From Polyrhizophydium stewartii (lineage: Eukaryota > Chytridiomycota > Chytridiomycetes > Rhizophydiales), in NCBI GenBank assembly GCA_027604665.1, contig JADGIZ010000147.1, positions 1-22,813 on the forward strand: a stretch of 22,813 nucleotides of DNA. The letters are read 5' to 3'. This document shows positions 9,200-19,417 of the stretch, one piece after another (the stretch's first letter is position 1; every line of letters begins with the position of its first letter). The notes beneath the pieces were generated by a model that ran no database searches, was not told the DNA's origin, and saw only the letters and a list, made by a program, of their open reading frames with translations. Both the position numbers and the translations under genes were made by a program.

Positions 9200-11486
9200 A
9201 TGATCGATCTCGTCGCGGTGCTCACCAAGGGCGGCGTGGTGCTCTGGACCCGCCGCATGGCGACGTTGCGACCGGGCGCGCCGAGCCCGGTGGACGCGCT
9301 CATCTCGGGCGTGCTGATCGAGGAGCGCGCCGGCCTGGACGCATTCATTGCGGATCCGTTCCTGGTCAAGTGGACGTTCGCCAACGACCTTGGCCTTGTG
9401 TTTGTGGTGCGAGGCGCCGGCCGTGCGACCGCGCGGTCGTGCCCACGCGGCTGACCGCTCGACCCGCCGCAGGTTGCGCACCAAAAAGTGCTCACTCTGC
9501 CGTACGTCGACGAGCTGCTCGATGCGGTCAAGTCCACGTTCTGCGGCCGCTTCCGCGACCTCGTCGGCGACGTGGCCAACATCGACGCCTACGCCGAATT
9601 CGACGACGTCTTCGACTCGGTACTGGAGCTCATCGAGGACAAGCACCGCGAGGTTTGTGTGCCGCCGCCGCCGCCGCCGCCGCCGCTACCGCTGTGGCCA
9701 TCCGGCCGCCGCCTGGCTGACGCCTCATATCCACAACGCAGTCGCGCAAGGCCAAGGCGCCTCGCCCCTTCAACGAGTCTCGCAAGTTCCAGAACACACT
9801 CGAGGCCTCGCGGATCAAGCCCGGCAAGGGCGGCAGCGCTGCCGCGGCCGCATCCGCCGCAGGCGGCGGCGGGACGGCCGACCCTGGGTCTTCGTCGCCA
9901 GAGACCGGCTCGCTCGCGGCCAAGCTCGAGCGCCTGGGCCAGCGCGGCGTCGGCCCGCGAGGGAAGCGAGGCGGCGCAGCGGGCAAGCCCAAGGCGGCGG
10001 CAGCGGCGGCGGGGTCGGTGTTGGACTCCGCCGACGCAGCGGCAGGCGGGTCGCCGACCCAGGCCAAGCGCGGCAAGCAGATGCGTGCGTGGGACGGCAC
10101 TGGCGCTGCTGTCAACGCCGATCCTTCTCAGAAGCTTGATTTCAGCGACACCACGGCGGCCGATGCGTCGGCGCCGACAGCCCTGGTGCGCCGACGCCCT
10201 GATCCCCGCCTGTCGTTCGAGCGCTCTCCGAACACACGCCAACCGATGATGACCGATCGTGCCTGCAGATTGGCGACGGCCTCGGCAAGCGCGCGGCTGA
10301 CGGAACCTACGACGCGCTCGAACTCGAAGACCCCGCCGACGATGGCGGTGACGACGACGATGATAATGACGGGGCGGTACCTGCCGAGCAAAAGAAGAAG
10401 CCAGCGACGGGCTTGATGGGGTACTTTGAGCGATGGACGGCCGGGAAGATCTTGGCCGAGGCGGACCTTGAACCCGCCATGCTCAAGATGAAGGAGCATC
10501 TGGTCGGCAAGAACGTTGCCGCAGATATCGCCACTCACCTGTGCGAATCGGTCACATCGGGCCTGGTCGGCACAAAGATTGGGCCGTTCCAGTCGCTCAG
10601 CTCGGCGATCCGCGAGCAGATGGAAACGGCACTAAGCCGTATCCTGACGCCCAGCAGCTCGACGGACGTGCTGCGCGACATCAAGCGCGTAAACCAGACG
10701 GGGCGGCCCTACACCATCACTTTTGTGGGCGTCAACGGTGTCGGCAAAAGCACCAACTTGTCCAAGGTTTGCTTCTGGCTTCTGCAGAACAAGAAACGCG
10801 TCCTCATTGCGGCATGCGACACGTTCCGCTCGGGCGCCGTCGAGCAGTTGCGCGTGCACGCCCGCAACCTCAAGGCTCTTGAGGAAGGGGCGGTTGTCGA
10901 TCTGTTTGACAAGGGCTACGGCAAGGACCCCGCGGGCATTGCCAAGGAGGCCATCGCGCACGGTAAGCCAACGATCCGGTCGCTTCTCCACAGAGGCGCG
11001 TCTGACAGTTCTCCTTCCCAGCCACGGCAGAGCGATATGATGTGGTGCTGGTCGACACAGCCGGCCGCATGCAGGACAACGAGCCGCTGATGCGTGCGCT
11101 CGCCAAGGTGCGCTGCAGCGCAGCCCACTTTCGCATGAGGATCCGGCTGACGCACGACCGCCTCGCCGCCTGCCGCCCCGCAGCTTATTGCCGTCAACAG
11201 CCCGGACAAGATCGTCTTTGTCGGCGAGGCGCTTGTCGGAAACGAGGCTGTCGACCAGCTGTCCAAGTTCAACCAAGCGCTGCGCGACTTCTCTGGCCTG
11301 CGCGACCCTCGCCAGATCGACGGCATGATCCTCACCAAGTTTGACACCATCGACGACAAGGTCGGCGCCGCGCTGTCCATGACGTACACGACTGGAAAGC
11401 CTATTCTGTTTGTGGGCACCGGCCAGACGTACACGGACTTGCGCAAGATGAATGTGCGAACTATTGTGAATGCGCTGCTCAAATAG
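9200..11486 (+). CDS. SRPRA: Signal recognition particle receptor subunit alpha (SR-alpha)
   Basis: SRP-family GTPase that docks ribosome-SRP complexes at the endoplasmic reticulum membrane. Exons: 9200-9406, 9473-9652, 9742-10185, 10269-10962, 11022-11107, 11184-11486; 637 residues, against 638 in human and about 621 in yeast Srp101. Residues 1-130 are the SRX longin-like domain that binds the beta subunit (start [16 protein letters not shown]). Residues 130-310 form a charged Gly/Ala/Lys/Asp-rich linker. The N domain starts near [13 protein letters not shown], followed by the G domain: P-loop GVNGVGKST (431-439), [20 protein letters not shown] (from 520), [14 protein letters not shown] (from 587) and [11 protein letters not shown]. 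The ATG at 9200 matches the usual start of the family; the in-frame ATG at 9140 is less likely. Five introns of 59-89 nt, most with CTGAC branch sites, restore the frame throughout. Confidence 0.96.
9661..9686 (+). repeat. (GCC)n microsatellite in SRPRA intron 2
   Basis: An uninterrupted trinucleotide run of nearly nine GCC units starts 8 nt after the donor (GTTTGT at 9653) of an 89-nt intron. The intron's CTGAC branch site (9718-9722 region) and acceptor (9739-9741) lie downstream and are unaffected. Length variation would change intron length but not the protein. Confidence 0.85.
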
Positions 11487-11705
11487 ATACGGAAGCTCCG
11501 TGTGAGATGCAAGCCGTTTTCATCCAAGGCTTCGCAGGGCAGCGCGGGTCGATCTTCAAAAGGACATGGCTCGCTTATGTTGGGCGATGGAGATGTTCAT
11601 GTGCGAACGAGGGAATGGGTGCATTCGTGTATCAGTATTTGGGCAGCGGAATGTCAGGGGGTTCGCGCAGGTGAGCTGCGCTGCTTGCGGGAGGTAGCTG
11701 CAGCT
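11487..11705. other. Convergent intergenic region between SRPRA and the RhoGAP gene
   Basis: 219 nt separate the two stop codons. The stretch must hold both 3' UTRs. I see no AATAAA in either orientation, no hairpin terminator-like element and no small gene. Confidence 0.5.
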
Positions 11706-14700
11706 TCAGGTGAACGGAACCGAGGGCGCGTTGCCCTTGTTGTAGATCTCAATGTCGGACTCGTCGCTCAGCACGGCCTCGAACAGCTTGGTCGTTGTTG
11801 AGAGCGTCGCGCCAGATGACGCAGACGCGCTATACACCGATGCCGACGACGACGAAGCGCCCGCAGGCCCGAAGCCAAACGACGTGAACGATGAGATCAT
11901 TGACGCCGCGGCGGACTGTGCTGGCGGATCGACCACAACGATGGGCGCTGTGGCCGAGCGCGTCGGCGCTGGTACAGTCCCGCCGTTCGGCGCCCGCGCA
12001 GTCGACGTCGTGGCCCGCCGTTGTGGTCCGGCAGAGGTGCCTGATGTAGATGGCGCCGGGGCACCAGGTGTCGTTGACGTGGGCGAAAACATGTTCTTGA
12101 TCTCGCCTGCCTGCACGAGCCAGTTCGATCCAACCCGGCGCGCAGCCGAGAACATGTCGCCCACAACCGCAGCCGCCGCCGCCGCGGCTGCCGCCGAGGA
12201 TTCGGCCGTCGACGACGTGCCGGACGAGTCTGTGGGAGTCACCGCAGCTGGTCGCGTGCCGCTGCTCGATGTCGAGACCGTCAATCCGTTGCCGGCACGT
12301 TGGTCACTGCCGGAGCCTTCTCGCGCAGATCTGAGATGCTGCCGGATGCTGCTCGTTCCGCTGCTTCCTTGAGCAGAGAGCAAGGCACGAGACGGCGACG
12401 ATGCGCTGCCGCCGGCGATCGAAGCCTCGGTGTTTTCGTCGTCATCGTCATCATCATCAGAGTCCAGCAGCGCAGGCGACTTTGGTGGCGGCATGACGCC
12501 GTCTGGCAGTTCCTCGGCCGAGTTGCTCGCAGAAAGGATGTCGGGCGAGACAATTTCGTCAAAGTGCACGATCAGATCCTGAGCAAGTGTCGCGTCAGCA
12601 GGCAATTGACGCAGAAGCCGCAGTACGAGGGCAGACGTACACGAACAAGCCGGCCGCGGTGCTTGTCGTGCACGCTGACTGCGTTCTCGGCTTCGGGGCG
12701 GAGGATGTACGGGCCGAGCACGTTGGAGAGGTCCGTGATCCGCGAGTCTGCGGGGTCGATGCCCGATATCATGCTGCAGCCTCGGGTCAGCACAAACTCA
12801 GGCGATCCGAGGCGCGGCCGAGGTCACTCACTTGCGCAGATATGTCACCACAAATGCGAGGGTGTGAAAGTGCGCTGACGACATGGTCGCAAGTAGGCTC
12901 CGTAATGAGTTGAGCCGCATCGTGCCAACATCTTCCGACTCTGCGCATGCCGGAAAACATCAGCACAAGATTCTAAAATCGATCTCAACCGTCGCCAACC
13001 GTCACCCACTCGACAGATACAGCAGCTTGAGCGGCTCGTACAGGTCGTCGCTGCACACAGAGCTCGGCAGCTCCATGAGGTAGAGCTTGACAACTCCAAT
13101 GATGATCTCGGGGGGATACCGGCGCAAGACGCTGCGCTTGACCTTGCCGCTGTTGAGCTGGTTGCGCAGTGACAGGATTGTCGACAAGTTCACTGCCGGC
13201 TCGAGCCAGGCGTCCAGCTCGGGGTGCTTGTTGGCAGAGTTCTGGCTGAGCTCGGCCGCCGCCGCATAAACGTCGACGGTGTATGCCAAGCACTTGCGCA
13301 GCAGCGAGGGCACGCGGACTCCTGTGCGCGCGCTCAGCGCGTCCAGCGACAAGCCAAAGACGGCGTTGGAGGGGCCTTTGCGGAAGTCGCGGAACAGGTG
13401 CGGCGCCGACATTCGCACGCCTGTGCGGTCGCGCTCAACGAGGACCTGGATCTCCTTTTCTGGCTCGAGCGTTTCCAAAAAGACCATGAGCCGCTCCTGC
13501 ACGACCCGGATCGCATGGGTGGGCGTGCGCTCAAACTCGACGCACATCACAAGCACGTCCTTGATTGTCCGGATGCGCTCGAGCATGAGCGTCTGCGCGA
13601 TGCCCATGTACTCGGACAGCGCCACGTCGAGCGCCTGGCGATTCTTCTCGACCTGCACCACAGCCTTCTTGTACTCGTACTCTGCGCGCTCGGCGTCGCG
13701 GATGGCTTTGCGATGCACAGGTTCGTTGTCGACCTCGAGCGCCACGCGCTTCCACTGGTACTGCAGCGACGGCACAAAGTGCGAAAAGCGGCCGGAGATG
13801 GGCTTGATAAAGTTATTGTTGAGCAGGTCGTTGAGGAACGAGAGCGCATCTGCGTCCGGGATGTGCAGCTTGGTGCGCACAAAGCGCAGCATGTCGTCGC
13901 CCATGTAGCAGTCCTTGTATGTGCCCAGTAGCGAGCGCACATCCTGAAAGGCGCACATGTGTCAGCTACATTGCTATGCTCAACCTGCGGCACCGGCGCG
14001 CCAACCTGGGGCTCGATCTCGCGCTGCATGCGCAGCACAAAGTCGTTGAACTCGTCGATCGTCATGGCGCGGGAGCCCATATTGATCATGACGTCCATCG
14101 TGGGCACGTCCTCCGACAACGGCGACGTCTCGTACTTTTTTGTCTCGGCGAGCGCAAGGTTGCTCTTCTCGATGTACTGCTGCTGCAGCGCCTGCGACTG
14201 GGCGAGACAGGCGTCGAGGCGCTTCTGGGTGGCGTCGATCTGGTCCTTCTTGGGCTGGCAGATCCGGCGTGCCTCGTCGCTGAACCGCTGCAGCGGCGCA
14301 ACAACCACTTGCGAGAGCTTATCGGCGATGGACTGGTGTGCGCTTGCGAGTGGCGCCATCTCCTGCGTCGTTGTGCGGGTCAGCGGCCGCCAGGCGAGGC
14401 GGCCGGGGCAAGCGCACGCACATGGCGGTAGGTCTGGAAGATGTTGGTGACGAGCGAGTCGTCTGCGGCCGTGTCGGAGCGCAACGGCATGCGGCCGATC
14501 TCAGCGAGCCTGGCGGCATACTGCTCCTCGGCGGCCACGCGCTGGTTGACGAACGCCAGCAGCTCATCCACCTGCGCAAGGTCCTGGCGTCGTCGGTGGC
14601 GGCGAGCGCCGTCGAGGCACCGATGCTCGCGTCAGCTGCGGCGGAGCCAGGGTGAAGCGGGCAGCCGGGAAGCGGGGTGCGGGGTGGCGGGTACGGCGGC

Positions 14701-14989
14701 AACCAAGATGGAGGCTGGGTGCGGACAGCAGGCTGCGGGTGGGCACGCACGGCGAGCAGGCGGGCGTGAAGCTTGGTGACGCCAAGCGACGGGTTGTCTG
14801 TCGTCAAAGGTCAGCTGGCTGTCGTGGCGGCGGCGCGAGAGACGGCCGCGGCGGCAGCGGGCGGCAGACCGGCCGGCCGCGACGCCCGCGAGGGGTCCGC
14901 TGATCTCGGCCGCCGTGGAGGTCTGGGCAGCAGCGCGGCGCGGGCCAGCACGCACCGGGCAGGCCCCAGAACCAGTGGTGGAACAGCAT
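11706..14989 (-). CDS. F-BAR / DEP / RhoGAP domain protein (Rgd2-like), GAP active site apparently degenerate
   Basis: 885 residues from eight exons: 14989-14956, 14797-14751, 14571-14422, 14362-13985, 13943-13010, 12940-12832, 12773-12641, 12578-11706 (2658 nt). The domain order of yeast Rgd2: F-BAR start FWGLPDNPSLGVTKLHARLL (from residue 7), an FCH helix with AAEEQYAARLAEI, DEP domain about 204-273 inserted in the F-BAR, its second half about 274-375, then RhoGAP about 396-600 (VPSLLRKCL, KLYLMELP, LSNVLGPYILRP, DLIVHFDEI). The tail from about 605 is Ser/Ala/Pro-rich with an Asp run and a poly-Ala run. Such proteins bind curved plasma membrane and act on Cdc42/Rho. Where the Arg finger (GIFR) is expected this protein reads AWLEPAV (Glu451), and the usual NLA Asn aligns with Asp565. 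The first two exons are tiny and the least certain part. Confidence 0.88.
13944..13984 (-). other. 41-nt intron in the RhoGAP gene
   Basis: Smallest intron in the window. Read on the minus strand it has donor GTTGAG, a CTGAC branch site in its middle and acceptor TTTCAG. Removing it joins ...GAPVPQ to DVRSLLGTYKDC in phase 0, where the F-BAR coiled coil passes into the DEP domain. Its removal changes the frame, so skipping is not neutral. Confidence 0.8.
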
Positions 14990-15122
14990 CCGTCGTCGCG
15001 GTGAGCCGCCACCCACGGCGGCGAAGGGTGACGCCTCCCAAGTCCTGCGGACGCGGAGCACTGACACCCGCTCGGGCGGTGCAGCGACACGGACGGCACG
15101 GCGGGCGCGCGGGCAATGGCCT
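14990..15122 (-). promoter_or_regulatory. Spacer between the BORCS5-like gene and the RhoGAP gene (both -)
   Basis: 133 nt lie between the BORCS5-like stop codon and the proposed RhoGAP start. It must include the 3' UTR of one gene and the promoter and leader of the next. No TATA-like element or poly(A) hexamer is recognisable. If the RhoGAP start were wrong, part of this stretch would be coding. Confidence 0.4.
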
Positions 15123-16409
15123 TTACTGCCGCATACTCTGCAGCGACCCCACGCCCGAGGCTGGTGCACTCTGCCCAGCCTCGGCGTCGGCGTCGGCGGC
15201 ATCTACGCCACCAACTTGGGCCTCTGCCGCTGCATCGCCGTCGCGGGGTTCCAGCTCGTCAAGCTGCTGCTGCTCGAGCTTCTGCTGCACCGCGGCAAGC
15301 TGCTGCCGCTCAGCCTTCTCCGCCTGCTCCTTGCGGTGCTGCACAAAGCGCCCCAGCGTCGGGAACATGCCTGCAGTCTCTGGGCTGTCGAGCCTCAGCT
15401 CCGGCGGCAGCATCGGGTCGAGCCGCGACAAGGCCTTTGCAACACCCTCCAGGATCTGCATCGTTTTCCGAGTCTGGCTCTTGATGTTGCTGACTGGCCG
15501 CACATGCCGGTCAGCGCTGCGGGCCGCACTCTGCACTCCAGCCAGCGGCGCGCAGCACACCCTGTGATAACTGCTCCACGGTCGAGCGCATCTGGGACTG
15601 GCGCTGCGCGATCGTGTTGGCGACGATCACGGCGAACTGCTCCAGCTTCACCATGTTGTCGTCGAGGCGCGCCTGGAAGAAGCAGCACGGCTGTCAGAGC
15701 GGGGCGAACGCAGAGGTGCGTTGCAAGCCGGCGCACGCACCTGGTCGGCGCACACTTGCTGTGACATGGACTGCAGATGCGTGCGGAATGACTGTGCAAT
15801 GCGCTCAAACGGCTCGGGCGAAAGCGCCGCTGTTCAAGGAGCACGGTCAGAGGGCTGGCCGGACACGGGATATACGTCCCTGGGCCTCGAGTGCACCTTG
15901 CGCCTGAGGCGTCTCGGCCCTGCGAAGCGCCCCAAAGAGCATCGCAAAGCCAAAGGCGGGCTCTGTGCTCAGCGACGACTTGACGAGTGGCTCAAACTGT
16001 CGCCTGGCGTCAGCAGAGGCGGCCAGCCGAGGGCGGCGGGCATGCTCCCAAGGCCGCAGGCACGACGCACTCGCTGGATGCCGGCGAGTTGCTCGAGCAC
16101 CAACTGGCCCTCCTCGTCAAGCTCGCTGCGCTTGGCACGCTCGACGACGGTGACGATGCCCCGGTCCGCCGGCGCCGTCCGCAACCGCCCGCCAAGCGCT
16201 GAAGCCGGCCTCGAGGGAGTGCTCGGCCGCGACCCGCCGCCAGGGCCGCCGTCGGCAGCGGCGCCTTCGCGCTCGCCTGCAACTCCGTCGCCCTCGCCCT
16301 GCTCGGGCACGTCGCCGCGGCTCGAGGCGATGGCGTGGCTGAACAGGCCCGTGTCCTCGGCATCCGACTGCTCTTGCGTGTCGTCCGCCGGCGGCGGGTT
16401 CGAGGACAT
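15123..16409 (-). CDS. BORCS5-like protein (BLOC-one-related complex subunit 5, myrlysin family)
   Basis: 336 residues assembled from five exons: 16409-16071, 15996-15897, 15829-15741, 15672-15561, 15493-15123 (1011 nt). All four introns (67-74 nt) have CTGAC branch sites. Residues 1-85 are acidic and Ser/Pro-rich; then come DRGIVTVVERAK, FEPLVKSSLSTEP (from 114), and a coiled coil running SFRTHLQSMSQQVCADQARL ... VANTIAQRQSQM ... ILEGVAKALSRLDPMLPPELRL. This order and spacing parallel human BORCS5 (VVVAQGS, TFQPLLKGLLSG, CLRYQDHL, RLNSMLPEGERLEPF), as I recall that sequence. A Gln/Glu-rich tail follows. BORC recruits Arl8 and couples lysosomes to kinesin in animals. Human BORCS5 is 196 residues and N-myristoylated on Gly2; here the protein starts MSSN, so that lipid cannot be added. 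Assignment is probable, not certain. Confidence 0.68.
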
Positions 16410-16495
16410 GGCAAAGAGCCAACACTGCAGCGCAGCGTGACCCCGAGCTGCCGCATCTCCCACAGATCGGCGCAGCGATGGCGGCAGTGTATTGC
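16410..16495 (-). promoter_or_regulatory. Spacer between the SppA gene and the BORCS5-like gene (both -)
   Basis: 86 nt between the SppA stop codon and the BORCS5-like start. It must contain the SppA 3' end and the promoter and leader of the next gene. No motif is recognised. Confidence 0.4.
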
Positions 16496-19168
16496 TCAAA
16501 AGTGCACTTCGGTGTCGTCGCGGAGCTGCACCGCTTCCGGCTCGCTGGCCGCTGCGGCCGCGTCCATGAGGACGCTCGTAACAAAGGCACCACCGATCTC
16601 GGCAGCCCAAGCGCCAAACTCGCCAAAAACCTGGTCGGGCGTGTCGATGTCGAGCAGGCGCTGCAGGAGCGGCTTGGGATGCGGGAAGACACGCACAACA
16701 CGCACGGGCTCGAGTAGCTTTGGCTCGCCGAGCGGCTGCAGCTTGCCTGCTCGGGCAAGCTGGACCTTGGCGAGCGACTCGGCAAGCGCAACGGCATCGC
16801 CCAGACCGCCGAGCGAGTCGACGAGGCCGTGCTTGTGCGCGTCCTTGCCGCTCCAGACACGGCCGCGAGCAAGCGGCTCGAGCTGCTCGGCCGTCATGCG
16901 CCGGTTGTCGGCAACGCGCTTGATGAACAACTTGTAGACGTGCTGAGTCGACGACTCATAGCGCTTGCGGGCCTCCTCGTCGAGCTGCGTGAAGATGGAG
17001 CCGCGCTCGGCGCTCTTGCTTAAAAAGATCTTACCAATGTTAATGCCGAGCTTGTCGAGCATCTCCTGGGACACAAACGGGCGAGCCACGGCAACGCCGA
17101 TCGAGCCCGTGATCGACAGCGGCGAGCACATCACGCGTCCTGCACCCATGGCCGCGTAGTAGCCGCCCGATGCAGCAATGTTGCCCAAGCTTGCGACCAC
17201 GGGCTTCTTCAAGGTGTTCTGCACGTAGTGCACTCCTTCCCAGATTGTCTCGGAAGCGATCGCATCGCCGCCGCCCGAGTCTGACGCAGCCATGTCAGCC
17301 GCGCACACCTTCTGGAGAGCATTCAAGCAACGCGCACTCACCGATGCGCAGCACCACGGCATGGATGTCCGTCGCCTTGCCTGCTTCGATCAGGGCGTTC
17401 ACAACAGCCGTGCCGCCCGCCTGCTTGTCGCCGCGGCGAATCGTGCCAGTCAGATACACAATGGCGACGCCAATACGCGGACGCCGCTCAATCGTAATCG
17501 CTTGCTTGATCTCCTGCTCAGCGGCGTGGCTGCGCGCAGCGCGATATCTGGGTAGCGTGATGGACTTCTTGATCTCCGAGTCGCTGGAGCGAATCATAGC
17601 GGGCGATGCTCCGCCGCCGAGAACGGAACTGGTATCAATCGGCGGCGCCGCCTGGATAAGTCCTGGGATGGGCTGCGAGGAGCCGATAGGCGTGAGCTTC
17701 CGCTTGTAGTCAATCTTGTCAATCAAGCCGCTTCCGAGGGCTTCGCCGGCCGTCAGCGGTGCATTGTCGATGAGATTACGCAGCTGGAGAAAAGGGGCAG
17801 GTAAGTCGGGATGAATGAGAGTGCAGATGCATATCTCGTGCAACAGCTTGCCTTCTCGGTGTTGGTCAGTTCGGCCGGCGCTCCATCAACGTCGATAATC
17901 ACGGTATGGCTGTCTAGGAGACGTTTGCGCGCCGCAGAAATATGGTGGAGAATCTGGTCGTTGAGCGACTTGAGCAGCTCTTTTGTATTCTCAAACTGCT
18001 CTTGCTTCCATTCGCTGTCGGTAAACATGGAGAGCGCCGACTTGTACTCGCCAATCGTGAACCCTTCAATTTTGATTCCAAGCTTCTTGAACAGGTCCTT
18101 GAGGAAGGGCACTGTCGACCCGAGACCCGTCAGGGGCAGCATACCGAGAGGCTCCATCTGCACGGTGTCAAATGCCGAGGCGATGTAGTAATGCAGCTGG
18201 TTATCTGTCGACGGCGCGCGGATCAGCTCTTGAGACCAAGTAGCGTTCACATCAGTCGCCACTCACCAAACGAGTCAGTGAGCGCAACTAGCTTGAATTT
18301 GCCCGCACCGAGGCGCCTCTCCTTCTCGACCTTGAGACGGCGGATGGCCTCAACCAGCTCTTGAGCCTGCGCGATGCCGAGCGCGCCGCCGCGACGGCTG
18401 CTGCCCGAGGAGCTGAAGTCGACGATAAAGCCGCGGATGCGGTCGTCCTCCTCGATCCATTGGATGGTCTCGAGCAGCTGCCAGAACGTCATGGACTCGA
18501 GGTTGATGCGAGAGAATAGGCTCGCGACGCCCGAATGCTGGATGGGCTCCTCTGAGACGGCGACCTTGTCGAACTTCCAGTAGACGACCGAGTCGTCGTC
18601 GATGCGGTGCATCTGACGCAGAACGGCGTGGAAGTCAGATCGGTGGTGCGTCAAGCCAACCGCCGGGCGACCGGGTCCGCGAGAGCCGCCCAGGCAGCCT
18701 CTGCGGACGCAAGCGCTGCTCTCGGCTCCGCGGACGTGCCGCGCGCATGGTGCTGGCGTAGCCTGCGGCCGTGCACGGACTCACCGCCTGGCGACCCTTG
18801 TGTCCGATGTACATGCTCGCCGAGACGAGCAGCACGCCGCCGAGCAGAATGGCGCGGCGGATCCACTTGCCGACGCTGGATATGCGGCTCCAAGCTGAGG
18901 ACCAGCGCGACGCCGTGCCGTTGGAGGGCGGCTGTGCGCCGGCCTGCGCCGACTGCAGCGGGTCGGCGAGCGGGTCCTTGCCGGGGGGCGGCAGCCCACC
19001 GCGGCCGGTCGTGAAGCAAGCTTTCGGACGCAATGCGCGCGCTGCGACGAAGCGTGCTGGGCCGTGTACGCCATCAAGAAAGGCGCGAGCGGCGAGCTGG
19101 CTGTGCGCGGCAGGTGCGCGCACATGCAGCAGCAGGGCGGGCGGGCGGCGGGCGAGCGACGCGAGCAT
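16496..19168 (-). CDS. Two-domain (67K-type) signal peptide peptidase SppA, family S49, with N-terminal anchor
   Basis: 769 residues from five exons: 19168-18785, 18612-18267, 18204-17852, 17783-17342, 17280-16496 (2310 nt). Residues 1-60 are Arg/Ala/Leu-rich with few acidic residues, like a mitochondrial presequence. A transmembrane segment follows at about 105-121 (AILLGGVLLVSASMYIG). Two ClpP-like domains follow. The N-terminal one carries the general-base lysine in GEYKSAL (Lys298), and the C-terminal one the nucleophile in NIAASGGYYAA (Ser546). This is the split Ser/Lys dyad of E. coli SppA (Lys209/Ser409). The SppA landmarks HYYIASAFDTV, LRNLIDNAPLTAGEALGSGLID and SITGSIGV are present. 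Such enzymes degrade signal peptides or membrane proteins in bacteria and plastids; the substrate here is unknown. Intron 3 is GC-AG. Compared with E. coli there is an insertion of about 45 residues between domains. Confidence 0.92.
17784..17851 (-). other. GC-AG intron (intron 3 of the SppA gene)
   Basis: Read on the minus strand, exon 3 ends GAG AAG and the intron starts GCAAGC, the usual context of a GC donor, and ends in a pyrimidine-rich run with CTCCAG. The join gives NTEK-LRNLIDNAPLTAGEAL, which fits the SppA consensus KVRxLIDxGPxTAxEAL without a gap. The nearest GT (GTTGCA, a few nt downstream) would put the next exon out of frame. Confidence 0.82.
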
Positions 19169-19417
19169 GCTGCTTGCGGAAAGTCGGCGTTTGGATGCAG
19201 CGCGAGGATTTTGGTCGGCGAGCCGACCCTGCGAGGCCTGCAGCGTGTCCGCCGCGGCCGCCGTGCACGGGGTGGGGGACGCCAGATGTGCTCGGCCGCC
19301 GGCGAGCCAGAGACGCCAGGTGCAGCGAGGCCCGCTCGCGCGGCCCATTCGCCTGGCGGCCGCCGCCGCTGGCCCCCAACCAGAGCAGCGTGAGGCGACT
19401 TCACCGCGAAACCGCGA
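19169..19417. promoter_or_regulatory. Divergent promoter between SppA (-) and RCC1 (+)
   Basis: 249 nt between the two start codons must contain both promoters and 5' leaders. It is very GC-rich. I see no TATA box, no clear cell-cycle box and no conserved-looking repeat. Confidence 0.45.

Noticed and set aside
11752..12372. Plus-strand open frame opposite the RhoGAP C-terminal tail
   Set aside because: Complement of the Ser/Ala/Thr-rich low-complexity tail. The minus-strand reading continues a clear RhoGAP protein.
13224..13931. Plus-strand open frame of about 235 codons opposite the DEP/F-BAR/RhoGAP exon
   Set aside because: Antisense to a well-supported exon and without recognisable motifs.
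16496..19168. Bacterial contamination as the source of SppA
   Set aside because: The gene has four spliceosomal introns with the same branch-site type as its neighbours and sits between ordinary eukaryotic genes.
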